From positions 992,001 to 1,056,000 of the forward strand of contig CP136494.1 of NCBI GenBank assembly GCA_032768795.1: a DNA stretch of 64,000 bases, read 5' to 3'. Under the pieces are notes generated by a model. It did not search any database, had not been told where the DNA came from, and saw nothing but the letters and a program-made list of their open reading frames with translations. This document shows, one piece after another, positions 19,524 through 29,424 of the stretch; within the stretch, counting starts at the first letter, position 1, and every line of letters starts with the position of its first letter. The DNA is from Tremella fuciformis. Taxonomy: Eukaryota > Basidiomycota > Tremellomycetes > Tremellales > Tremellaceae. A program made the translations under genes and the position numbers.

Positions 19524-22500
19524 CTATTGACTCATCTGCCCTCCTTCTCCTTGTCTTTCCAATCCCAGTAACTGCCGGAGCTGTCTTGTCTTCTCGGCCG
19601 AAAGGGTCTTGGTCAGGATGTCGGCTCGATTGCTGTCCGTTGGTGTGTATTTGAGCTCAAGCAGACCACCAGCTTGATGCTCTCGTATCCACTGGGCTCG
19701 CATGTCGAATGCTTTGTTCAACTTGAACCCGTGTTGATGTTTGGCCAGTTGAATGGCCCCATTGTTGTCGTTGTAGATGGGCACTGCTCCATCTATGCCT
19801 AGGTCGAGGTCGTTCAATAGTTGCCTGAGCCATATTGCCTCTTTGCCCGCTTCTGTCGATGCAAGGAGCTCTGCCTGTGTCGTCGACAGTGCGACTGTCG
19901 GTTGTCGCCTGCTTTTCCATGATACGATGCCTCCGTAGGTGTTGAAGATATAGCCAGTTGTTGATCGGCGTGTATCGAGACATCCACCCCAGTCTGCGTC
20001 CGCCCATCCCAACAGTGCTCGTCTCCCTCCATGAGCATCGAAGGTGAGAGCAAGATCCGAGGTTCCTCGAAGATACCTCAGTAGGTGCTTTGCGGCCCTC
20101 CAATGCGCGAGTGACCATTTGCTTATGAAGCGACACAGCAGTGAGGCTGCGTAGGCGATGTCGGGTCGGGTGATAGTGGCGATATAGAGGATTGACCCGG
20201 CGAGTGCAGGAAACGGTTTGTCTCGAGCCTCCTCGACCTCCTTTGGCGTAGCCTCGACGAGCTTTGCGTCTGGCAAGATTGTCTTGCAGGCTTTCCCGGT
20301 TTCACCGAAGCGTTGAAGAACTGCCTCGATGTAGTGCTCTTGTGATAGGTACATCTTCTTGTTTGGCCTGTCTCGGTAGATGTTGATACCGAGGAAGTAT
20401 GAGACCGGTCCTTGATCCTTGCACTCAAGTTCCTTGTCGATCCTCCGCTTGATCTCGTCGATTGTTGATCGATCGTTGCCGGCTATGAGCATGTCGTCAA
20501 CATGGACTGAGATCATGCACCGCTTGTGTCCTTGTCGCAGCGAGTAGATGCATGGGTCCGCTAGGGTCGGTTTGAAGCCTAGCTCCCGTAGGAACTCGTC
20601 GAGGCGCTTGTTGAACAAGTGCGGTGATTGTCGGAGACCGTATAATGACTTCCGGAGGTGCAGGACGTGATCGGCAGCGATGTCGCTACCTTCTGGTGGC
20701 TCGATGAAGATGTCCTTGTCGATATTGGCCTTGAGGAATGCGCCGATGATGTCGATTTGGTCGCATTCCCAGTCGAGGTAGTTAACGATGGTGAGGAATA
20801 GGCGGAATGAAGACTTGTGGGTGACCGATGCAAAGAGTTCGTCGAAATCCCGTCCTGAGACTTGTTGGAACCCTCTCACGACGAATCTAGCCTTGTATTG
20901 GCTTGCTTTGCCCGTGTCCCCGTCGATTTTGCGGGTGAAGACCCATTTGCCTGTAAGGGTGCGGTGGTTCTCTCTGGGGACTTTCTCCCACACTCCGTAT
21001 TTCTCCATCTTTGTCATCTCCTCGTCCATGGCCCTGTTCCACTCCTCCCAGTCTGCAGCTCGACGAGCTTCGGTGTATGACTGAGGGTTGGTGAGTGACT
21101 GGGCTGATAACGCGTGCTCGATGGCTACTCGGTTATAGTCCATGTCGATGTCGTGCAGAGGGTGATGACTGGGCTCTTGACCTGCTAGTCTCCCGGATCG
21201 TCTTGGTTCATCTGCATCGGCCTCTATGGGCTGGTTTAGCCGACGATCTGGATCCTCTGGTCCGTCGTCGGGGTTCGGTTCTGGGCTCGGTGCATCCTCT
21301 CGAATGTATTCGTTGGCCCAGCCTCTCCCTTGCCTTGGCACGGCTTGGGGAGGTATGTCGTCCATCTCTTCCCTTTGTTCCTCTTCTTCTGGTGCCTCCC
21401 CTGCCTCGACTATCTCGTTCAGCTCGATTGATGTATCGTCATCCTCGTCGAGGCTCGTCGATGCTTGTCGAGGTTCAGGTTGAGGCGGCTCCAGAATCCG
21501 TTGCGGTTCATCTGAACGTGGCGTTGTCTTCTTGCCCGTGATGAATGTAACGTCTCGACTTGCGATGACCCTGTTGGTTTGGGTCAACACCTTGTAGCCC
21601 CAGCTCCCTTCTGTGTATCCCAGCAGTCGACCGCATTGACCCCGCTCGTCGAGCTTTGATGCGGGGCTCACAACTCGATAGATGCAGTGTTGGCCAAATG
21701 GCTGCATTCCTTCATATCGTATGTCAATGTCGTGATGTGGTCGAAAGAGAGCGACAGGGATTTTTCCTTGGGAGTCTGGTAGCCTGTTTCTGGTGAAGAC
21801 TACATATCGTAATGCGTCGACCCAGAATTGACTTGACAGGTTCGAGTCCGCGAGACATGTGCGGATGTCATTGAGGATGGTGAGATGGACGCGCTCGACT
21901 CGACTGTTTTGATTGTGTGCGTCGGTCGGCGTGAGGGTATGCTCAATTCCCTTGCTTTTACACCAGTGGCTGAATTCCTTGCTCGTGAACTCGCCTCCTT
22001 GGTCTGAGCGGATGGTCTTGACCGTTCGATCAAGCTGATTCTCTGCCAACTTGATGTAGTCTTGTAGTGCTTCGGCTGCATCCGACTTCTTCTTGATTGG
22101 TATAGCTTGCACAAATTTGCTATGGTCGTCGTAGCAGGTGAGGAAGTATTGGAAGCCTTCTCTCGACTGGACGGTCGCTGGTCCCCATAGATCGACTGAT
22201 ACCTCGACGAGGGGTTTGCCGGCTCGACGCGGGTTAGGTAGAGATGCCGAGCGCGTTGCCTTTCCTTTCAGGCAATCCATGCATTCGACTCTCCGAAACA
22301 ATCCCGTCCACTTTGCGCCTAGCTTCCCCTCTTTCCCGAGCTCCCAGACCTTCCTCATGTTCGAGTGACCTAGGCGCTTGTGCCAGGTGAGGAGGCGTGT
22401 CAGGAAACTGACACGAGTCTAATATAAGCGGTGCGGATTCCTTAGGGTAAGGATCCGTTAACATACCTTTTGGTACAGTGTGAATGCACTGCAGGCTCTC

Positions 22501-24392
22501 TTATGACCGCTTACATAAGTCTGTTCTGACAGATAACGGATCCTTAACGGGTTGTGTGTTCAAATACCGGTGTGGGCCGGGCATCAGCTATTTGCACCAA
22601 CTTGGAAATGCCACGTCATGCGGGCAGGGTCCCAGGGGGACTATCAGGGTTCAATTGTGCCTGTTATGGACAATTTGAAATGAGTCGATGCAATCGGAGA
22701 TTGATCGATACAATTCGTTGCAATTAGTAACGAATAGTGAGAAATAGAACCCAAATGACGTCAAGTGTTTCGGTGTGGTTGGACTCGATAAGTTCAGGGA
22801 CTGAACTTGCCCAAGGAGGGTCGAGTGTCAGGAAACTGACACGAGTCTAATATAAGCGGTGCGGATTCCTTAGGGTAAGGATCCGTTAACATACCTTTTG
22901 GTACAGTGTGAATGCACTGCAGGCTCTCTTATGACCGCTTACATAAGTCTGTTCTGACAAGGCGGTTGTCTTCGGCTTCAGTGTTTTCTCTTGCCTGAAG
23001 TGCTCGGTGAATGCGCGAGGTGGTGCGTACCGGTGTGTCGTCTACAACCCATAGGTTGCCGAGCTTCTTGCCCCGGAGGATGACCTTTCCTTTCTCGACC
23101 AATGTAGCCGAGTCACTCGAGAAGCGCCAATGGGTCCCTGCGTATGGACCGAGGCGCTGTGTGGAGAGGAGGTTGTGCGTGAATGAGGGGACATAGAGGG
23201 CGTTCTTGTACCATACGTTCTCGAATGTCAGGCGGCCGGAGTGTGTAGCCTCGACAATTGACCCATCTCCGATCTGGATTTTGATGGGCTTGTCAAGCTT
23301 GGTGAGGTGGGAGAGGAGGTGTTTGTCCTTGATAAACGGACTTGTAGCACCGCTGTCGATGATGATGGAAGTGGAGGGAAGGTTATCGTGGGCGTGCAGT
23401 GCGATCTCTGTCGCATAATAGCCTTCCTCCTTTATCTCCCTCGACGAGCCTCTCTTGGCCTCACTTAATGAGTCGTCTCCTGACTCGCTCTGCTCTCTCG
23501 CCTTCATTCCCTTCCCCGCTTGTCCTCCTTGCTTCTTCCTCCTGTCTGCTTCCTTTGCCGACCTCTGCTCCTGGATGTGCTTCGGCACTCCAATCACTTT
23601 CCAGCACTCATCTGTGGAGTGCCTCCCCTGATCCGGATGGTGGATGCATCTCTTGCCTGCCGGTTTTGGTAGAGATTTGCTGAGCATCCCCATCTCGTTT
23701 ACGCTCTCGCCCTTTTGTTGACGTCGGCGGTGTTCATCGGCAACCCTATCGATAACCTCGTCGAGATGGATCTTGTTCGACGAGGTCCCTGAGTAGAAGG
23801 TCGATGCGAGGAGGCCGTATGAGGACGGTAGGCGACGGATGGCGGCGTATGCGCCGATCTGGTTGGCGAATTGCTCAAGGGTGAGCTTGGAAGTGATGGC
23901 GGAGGAGGTGATTTCGGCCAACTGTGACCGGATAGCAGTGAGATGAGGTTCGGGGTCCTCATTCTCTGGGATGGTCTCGCCAAATATCGATGACCATAAT
24001 TCGGCTAGGCGAGATCCGTTATCGGCCCCATATGTGGTGACCAGATGATCGTAAAGCCCCTTCGGTTGAGGATTCTCGAAGTCGATCAGGCTCGAGGGAA
24101 GCTTATTTTGGACAGTCTCTGTCAGACTGCCGTAGAGAGTGGAGAGGGCGGTGGACTGCTCCTTCTCATGCTCGTATAGAGCAACTGCTCTCTTTGATGT
24201 CTCGGCTGCTGTGGCCGGACTTGACACTGGATATCGAGCCTCGACGAGTGCTCGGATCGCTGACGCGTCTTTGGTGATGTGTGGGACGAGGCCGGCGGAT
24301 CCGAGGACGACTCGAATCTCGCGCACCCACTGGGCGTAGTTGTCGCGCCCGTTGAGCTTACGCTCTTCTTTCACCGTATGCACAGATGGCAT
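19524..24392 (-). pseudogene. Copia gag-pol polyprotein, split by TRIM insertion
   Basis: Starts MPSVHTVKEERKLNGRDNY at 24392. Parts: copia gag; a CIHHPDQGRHSTDEC nucleocapsid-like site; protease (IIIDSGATSPFI); then the GAG-pre-integrase region, where coding is cut at 22960. It resumes at 22397 with LTWHKRLGHSN, the integrase zinc region (CMDC), and catalytic Asp (SVDLWGPA), Asp (IRSDQGGEF) and Glu (SRVERVH). Reverse transcriptase follows, with HVDD in place of the usual YVDD at its active site, then RNase H (GWADADWGG ... STTQAELLA), stop at 19524. The insert plus one TSD copy is 567 nt, a multiple of three, and its removal joins ...NRL to LTWHKRLGH in frame. The element was therefore a single intact open frame before the TRIM arrived. 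No other stop or frameshift was seen. Confidence 0.92.
22398..22959 (+). mobile_element. TRIM (562-bp miniature LTR retrotransposon)
   Basis: Two identical 134-bp direct repeats (22398-22531 and 22826-22959), each TGTCAGG...CTGACA, enclose 294 bp without coding capacity. A perfect 5-bp TSD, AGGCG (22393-22397 and 22960-22964), flanks it. A purine-rich AAGGAGGGTCGAG precedes the right repeat and suggests rightward orientation. The LTR has a TATA-like CTAATATAAG. Identical LTRs and a host element that is itself young make this one of the latest events in the window. It must be mobilised by an element elsewhere. Confidence 0.95.
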
Positions 24393-24471
24393 GACGGAGG
24401 ACCACTTCGAGGCTGGCGGTGCGTAGGCAAGGTCGACGAGTTTGTTGACGCGTTCTATCTACCGCGACTTG

Positions 24472-24489
24472 TCGAAGGAGACGTTACCA
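24472..24489 (-). other. Primer-binding site of copia element
   Basis: TGGTAACGTCTCCTTCGA directly follows the 5' LTR. TGG pairs with the CCA end of a tRNA, and the rest should match the 3' acceptor/T-arm of the priming tRNA; which tRNA was not determined. Confidence 0.7.
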
Positions 24490-24807
24490 CGACGGAATCT
24501 TAGCTCTGAGGCAATGGGATTCCGGTCACCTGTTGCCCGCTCAGCACTTGCTATGAGTGATGCATTCGGACTTACCTGTTGCCCGCTCAGCACTTGCTAT
24601 GAGTGATGAGGAGGGCAACAGGCGGCGGCATTCTACAAGGTCGTCGAGGGTGTCGGCGTTATAAGCGGAGTTATCGTTGGTGGCAGCTTCTCTGCCTCGT
24701 CGAGGGTGAACCTCGTCGAGGCACAACCTCGTCGAGGATCGAGTAGCCTCGACGAGGTTACTCGAAGATGAGTCAAGCTCATGTGAGCGTACCACCTATT
24801 TCCGTCG
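24490..24807 (-). repeat. 5' LTR of copia element (318 bp)
   Basis: Appears identical to 19187-19504, including the internal duplication. Provides the presumed promoter; ATAAGCGG at 24660 read inversely gives no clear TATA box. Confidence 0.92.
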
Positions 24808-24843
24808 TGCACTGGTGAGCATGGAGGCATGGCCAACGTGACA

Positions 24844-25058
24844 GGCGCCTTGTTGTCAGAGACGTGTCGCTGCATCACCTGATTGTTGAGGGTCATGCAA
24901 GGGGCGCCGTGCTCTCGGGCAACTTGCCAAATGCTCTTCTCGGGGCTGTTTGTGCTCTCGCGGACTGCCTGCTGCATAGCGTTATGCATGGTGGAGATAG
25001 AGAGAGATGCAGCTATGAGAACATCGAAGATGACGGTGGACGAACCGCGTGGGCGGAT
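24844..25058. other. Non-coding stretch at the right edge of the LTR nest
   Basis: Links the end of the family R LTR to repeat S copy 2. It holds short open frames without support. No match elsewhere in the window was noticed. Confidence 0.35.
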
Positions 25059-25067
25059 GTCATGAAT

Positions 25068-25278
25068 GACACATCGCCAAGGTAGCCCTATATAATGATT
25101 CGAGTCCAGAGGTGATTAACCCGAGCTTGGCCACAGATTTCCTTTTGGTTTAGTATGAATCAGAAGGATCCTTGTGTTATGTAATCACCTACGTGACAGT
25201 AAAGGAAATCTGTGGCCAAGCTCGGGTTAATCACCTCCGGACTCGACTCATTATATAGGGCTACCTTGGCGACGTGTC
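25068..25278. repeat. Inverted repeat of S (78-bp arms, 55-bp spacer)
   Basis: 25068-25145 and 25201-25278 are inverted copies with only a few mismatches, each containing CTATATAATG or its inverse. The right arm resembles copy 1 at 3905-3982 more closely than it resembles its own partner, so the two arms probably arrived separately or one was converted. The result is two TATA-like sites pointing toward each other, at the edge of the gene-dense region. Confidence 0.75.
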
Positions 25279-25593
25279 GGATCACGAGTACTCATCTGGT
25301 GCTGCCGAGCCTGAGTCTGATAACGTCTCGTCCCGGCTTTGGCTTTCGCTTTCGCCGTCGCCGTCGCCGAGCTGGCCCGGGGCCGGTGATGATCGCAGGA
25401 CCTTCCGCCACGTCTCTTCGTCCACCTCTTGCTAATCGTCCTGCTGCCCGTCCTCCGTGCCCGACTCCTGAGCGACCTCCTGCGACCTGTCCTGCCCGTC
25501 CTCTTCCTCTCCCGCCTCTTCCGTTTTCCCCACCTCTTTCTCAGCCTCATGCTGCGCTTTGTCCGTGCTCGACTTTTGAGCATAGTCCTGCGA

Positions 25594-28500
25594 TCAGTCC
25601 TGCTCGTCCGCCTCCTCCGGTGGCATGGTCGCTTCCTTATCTTCCTCCTCCTCCTCGTCGCCCAGCATCGTTCGCGCCGAGCGCCCTCCAGATACGCCAC
25701 GCCGGCCGTTGCCATCGAGCAGTAGGCTGTAGAATGCTTCCTCGCCCTCCTGGACTCGGCTGCAAATGGCCGGGCCACGATGGTGATACTTTGCGAAATG
25801 CACAAAGGCTTCTAGACGATCTTGTCGCAGGTCGTCGACATCTTTCCTGCCCATCAGCCTTGGCGGCACAGCTCCTGGGGACGCAGGCGTCGCACCAAGT
25901 CTTGTCCTCGAGATCCCAATATCCCATGACCTCCTCGTCGTCGTGCCACGTCAATGGGTGGCTTGACACCATCAGCCTTTGGGCTCAGGCGACGGCAGGA
26001 GCGCCCACCCAACATACAGTATGCCAGAGCGTAGGGACTCGATGGCGGTGCCTGAGAAGATGTCGGTTAGAACAAGGTGTGACAGAGAGACCGGGCCCGC
26101 TGCCAGCTCGTTCTGAAGGTCGGTGTTGTATTTGGAACGATGCGCAACCGCGTCCCATAGTGACGAAGCGATGGTCTCCCAACCCGAAACGCGAGATGGT
26201 GTCGTCGAGAATGTCTTGCACCCCTGTCGATATGATGTGGGATTCATGCGGGCTGCTGGTCGTGCAGCCCCGGATGCCCTTGCCTGGGAAGCTGACCGGA
26301 GTCAGACGCCTTGTGACGACCCTTGGAAGTCAACGTTGAGTCACAGCCGGAAGAGGGAGAGATGGGCAAGGACGTACCTGCCATACGCATTGGCGACCGG
26401 CTGCTTCTTTGACCTCGAAGTCGTTGAACTCGGCCCCGTTCCCCCTTTCAGGACAACAAGTCCTTCTTCGACGGCTGTGCCTCCACGAGAGAGTCTGAGA
26501 ATGAATGGGTGAGTGGGGTCGTGGTCCAGGGGCAGAAACAACACGTCAGCCCGACACACCGATCCCGGCAAACATTGCATCATGTACATGCACATGCACT
26601 CTGCGTTGGTACTATATCGCGACCGCCCGCCCACCCACCTTGGATCGAGCCAGAGCCTGTCATGTCCGGCCGATCACGACCCCCCTCTGACCCAATGAGC
26701 CACCTGGGTATCCAAGACGCCTAGGGCCAAGCACGTCAGCAAGACGTCGGTTGCCATCGTCTGCCGGCTGGGCTGGGCGTCGAGTATAACCTCGAGGCGT
26801 TTGTGTTCCTGCCCATCCTCCTCTCCCCTTTCCCCTTCCTGACGCTGCCCGGGGTTCGGGACCGTCGTCGTGTCGGTCCTTATGGCGATCGTGCTGGCGA
26901 GCGCGACGCACACGTACATCGCCCGCAAGAGCGAGACCTCGTGCACTTTCATCCGCCGTGGACCCCAAGCGGGAAGACCGGAAGTCTTGTCCATCCACCA
27001 CGCCCGCACTTGCCGCTGCACGCTCTCGTCCCGCTCGGCGCGTAGGTGGGCCGATGATACCTCCACATGCTCATCTAGGACTGGCCAGAGACAGTGTGTG
27101 GCCGAGGGAGGTTGGGAGCAGCTCGTGGACCAAGCGACCAGGCAGCAACTGTAACCCCAGCCGCTGGTGGGGATGTCGGGGTTCGTGCTATCGCGGTTGC
27201 GACTGCTCGCGTCGATCTCGATGCCGGCGATAGCGCCGGTGCTGGTACGCGTTTTCAGGTTGTGTGCGTCGGAAGCCGTGGCCGGGGACAGGGCCGAGGT
27301 TTCGGAGGGCGCGAGCAGGGCGACGCTCCATCCATTCTCCCGCCATCGCTCGTCGAGCTTTCCACAGAGCGCACGCAACAGCATGTGCCCCACGAAGGCT
27401 TCCGCCCGGTGTCCGATCTGTGGAGGCTCGGCCGTCACTGGCGAGCCGGCAATGCCAACCGGACAACTCTGGCGGATGAGATCTCGTTTGACTCGGTCGA
27501 GGGCTGCAAGTGTTGGCGACTGAACCGCCTCGGGGTGGTGGTGATAGCATGACCCATCTGCCGTCGGGACCGGGGAGGCGGGGCAAGAGACACTCTGTGA
27601 CCAGTCCATGCTTGCCCAGTCCATGTCGATCGCGAGCGCGGGGTCGGCGCACGCGCTGGCGGAACCGCTCGCGCTGCGGCGAACGGGTCGCTTCGAATCT
27701 CCCGCATGCGCACTAGACTGAAAAGGGATCACCGCGCCAACGCGCACGCCGGCGTAGGGATGCGGGCTTCCCAGCCGCGGAAGCCGTTTCGCCCGCATGG
27801 CCGGTAGCTCGCAGAGGACATCGGCGATGAGGTGACCGTAGCGGATGAGCAGCTCCTTTGGCCGGGGCGTGGAGGAGCGTCGGGTGCGTTTGCATTCGCG
27901 TCCGGCGTTTGGCGCCGCCTTGGACAAAGAACGCCGGTCGAGCTGCCAGGAATCAGCGCCGTCCCATGAACCGACCGATCGCTCGGAGGAATGCGAGGAA
28001 GAGAAACCAACCTCGAGCTTTTGATCGCACCAGACGTAAAAATCCTTCATCGTCCACGTCTTGGGATCCGACTCGGCGTGCATCGCGCCCCACTCGCGGA
28101 GCCAACCGGTCAGGGCGACCAGGCTATCCGCATCGGCGGGATCAAGAGAATCTCGGACCCGATCGGCCAGCTTCCGTTTCTTCTTGCCAGTATTGGCTGC
28201 GAGCGCTTCCGCAGCCTGGACGATGATGGCACGATCCGCCCAGCCATCTTCGATGGGCAGTATCCGGCCCTGCTCGATGCACTCGCCGACCCATCGGCTG
28301 GACACGACCCTTTGGCCGGGCAGGGCGCGGTGGATCGGCTCGTTCGGCCGGTAATAGTCGAGCGGGACTTGCGCTGTCTGAACCCCCGGAGCGGTCGACG
28401 TCTGCTTTGGATCTTGCATCGACGTACTGGCGACGACGAGAATGACCGTATTGTTCAGTGGGGCCTGGTAGGTGTCGCCTCCATACGCCTGTGATGGTGT

Positions 28501-28668
28501 CAGTGGCGGGCCTGCTTGACGACGAGTTGAGGAGGCGGGGGGACACACCCGGACTCTGGCCGCAAGGCATTCAGCGAATGCGTGATGGAAGGAGACGGTA
28601 TCAAGATAGAAAGAATACCGGGCGAAAAGCCGGTCGGTGTCGGCGATAGGGCCAGAACGGGAGTTCAT
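25594..28668 (-). CDS. Large BRCT-like domain protein (multi-exon)
   Basis: A long frame runs from ATG 28668 to 26674. The N-terminus (LFARYSFYLDTVSFHH ... TVILVV ... RVVSSRWVGECIEQGRILP, residues about 13-140) follows a BRCT pattern, including the Trp/Cys of the last helix. The N-terminal position and SFYLD/WVGECIEQGR spacing resemble the BRCT of Rap1-type telomere proteins, but no Myb domain was recognised. A Lys/Arg-rich patch (GKKKRKLADR) may be a nuclear signal. Coding probably continues past a splice near 26480 (ATTCTCAG acceptor) into LSRGGTAVEEGLVVLKG, then past a GTACGT intron, to a last frame ending in an acidic EEEEEDKEATMPPEEADEQD tail at 25594. Intron borders in this last third are uncertain, and the tail could belong to a separate gene. 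Confidence 0.5.
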
Positions 28669-29424
28669 CTGTGAGATAGTGGTCGCAAAGCTGGCTGGCT
28701 GCTGAGCTGGACCTCGAGCAAGAGGAAGAAAGGATTGACTCAGGCAAGCCTTACGTAATCATCCGCCCTCACCTAGGTCGAGGTCAGCGGAAGCAAATTC
28801 ACGCGAGCAGCACGTGGTTCAACCAGATTTTGAAAATGCAAGTCAACCGGATTACAAAACGCTGGCGATTTCATTAGACTTGGCACCCCGTCTCCTAATA
28901 CCTGGTTGCTTGAAAGCTAATGTAACTTCAAGTCCCGCTGCATGCCGCCACATGTCTATGTCTTCCCAGAACTTGTAAAGCTGGTGGTGCTGGTGGTGCA
29001 TGCTACGGCATCACAACAGTCCATCCGAGCGTCTAAAAGTATGCATGAGGACTTATGCATTACAAAACGTCTTGAAAGGTAAAAGATGGACAGTTTCTTA
29101 ATGAGCGGACAGATCTGTCCTAATGAGGGGCGTCGGAAAAAGGTAATCAGCCAATCAATACCCCCCACTTATGGGGCTTGGTGACTATCAGTCCTCCTAG
29201 GGCGTCAACCAAGGCATGCTACCGACATAGAGGGATTGTGGGCAGATGTCCAGAGGATACAGGTCATGCTAGAGAGCCTTGCATCAGCCTTCCTGGCGTC
29301 TCTATTGCTAGATGCATGCCATCAACAGACAACGCGAGCATCAAAATTTGCTCCCGCTTCCGAGAACTCGTGTTCACCACGAGTAACTCGTATCTCTCGC
29401 GTCCCGTCACCATCTCCACCCACC
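28669..29424. promoter_or_regulatory. Shared promoter region of two divergent genes
   Basis: About 750 bases between the starts of the leftward BRCT-like gene and the rightward unknown gene. It is more AT-rich than the surrounding coding DNA. Short frames inside have no support. No specific motif was identified. Confidence 0.4.

Larger units (their letters stand above)
19187..24807 (-). mobile_element. Ty1/copia retrotransposon (5621 bp), interrupted by a TRIM
   Basis: Two 318-bp LTRs appear identical and a perfect 5-bp TSD, TGCAC (19182-19186 and 24808-24812), flanks the whole. The primer-binding site TGGTAACGTCTCC follows the 5' LTR directly and a GAGGGGAGG polypurine tract precedes the 3' LTR. 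The inside encodes gag, protease, integrase, reverse transcriptase and RNase H in copia order. It is inserted in an old family R LTR and carries a nested 562-bp TRIM at 22398-22959. LTR identity implies a recent insertion. Confidence 0.97.
17564..24843 (+). mobile_element. Old solo LTR, family R, split by three later insertions
   Basis: The pieces 17564-17691, 18468-18682, 19157-19186 and 24813-24843 (about 404 bp together) line up in order with the intact family R copy at 3528-3908. The gaps are exactly a family B solo LTR, a family 1 solo LTR and a copia element, each with its own TSD. Outer ends are TGTCAT and GTGACA. The flanks GACAC and GGCGC could be a TSD altered by two A/G changes. 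Confidence 0.75.

Noticed and set aside
22532..22825. A tRNA-like B-box (GTTCAAATACC) in the TRIM interior as a SINE or tRNA gene
   Set aside because: No A-box, acceptor pairing or cloverleaf could be found, and the flanking identical direct repeats with TSD are decisive for a TRIM.
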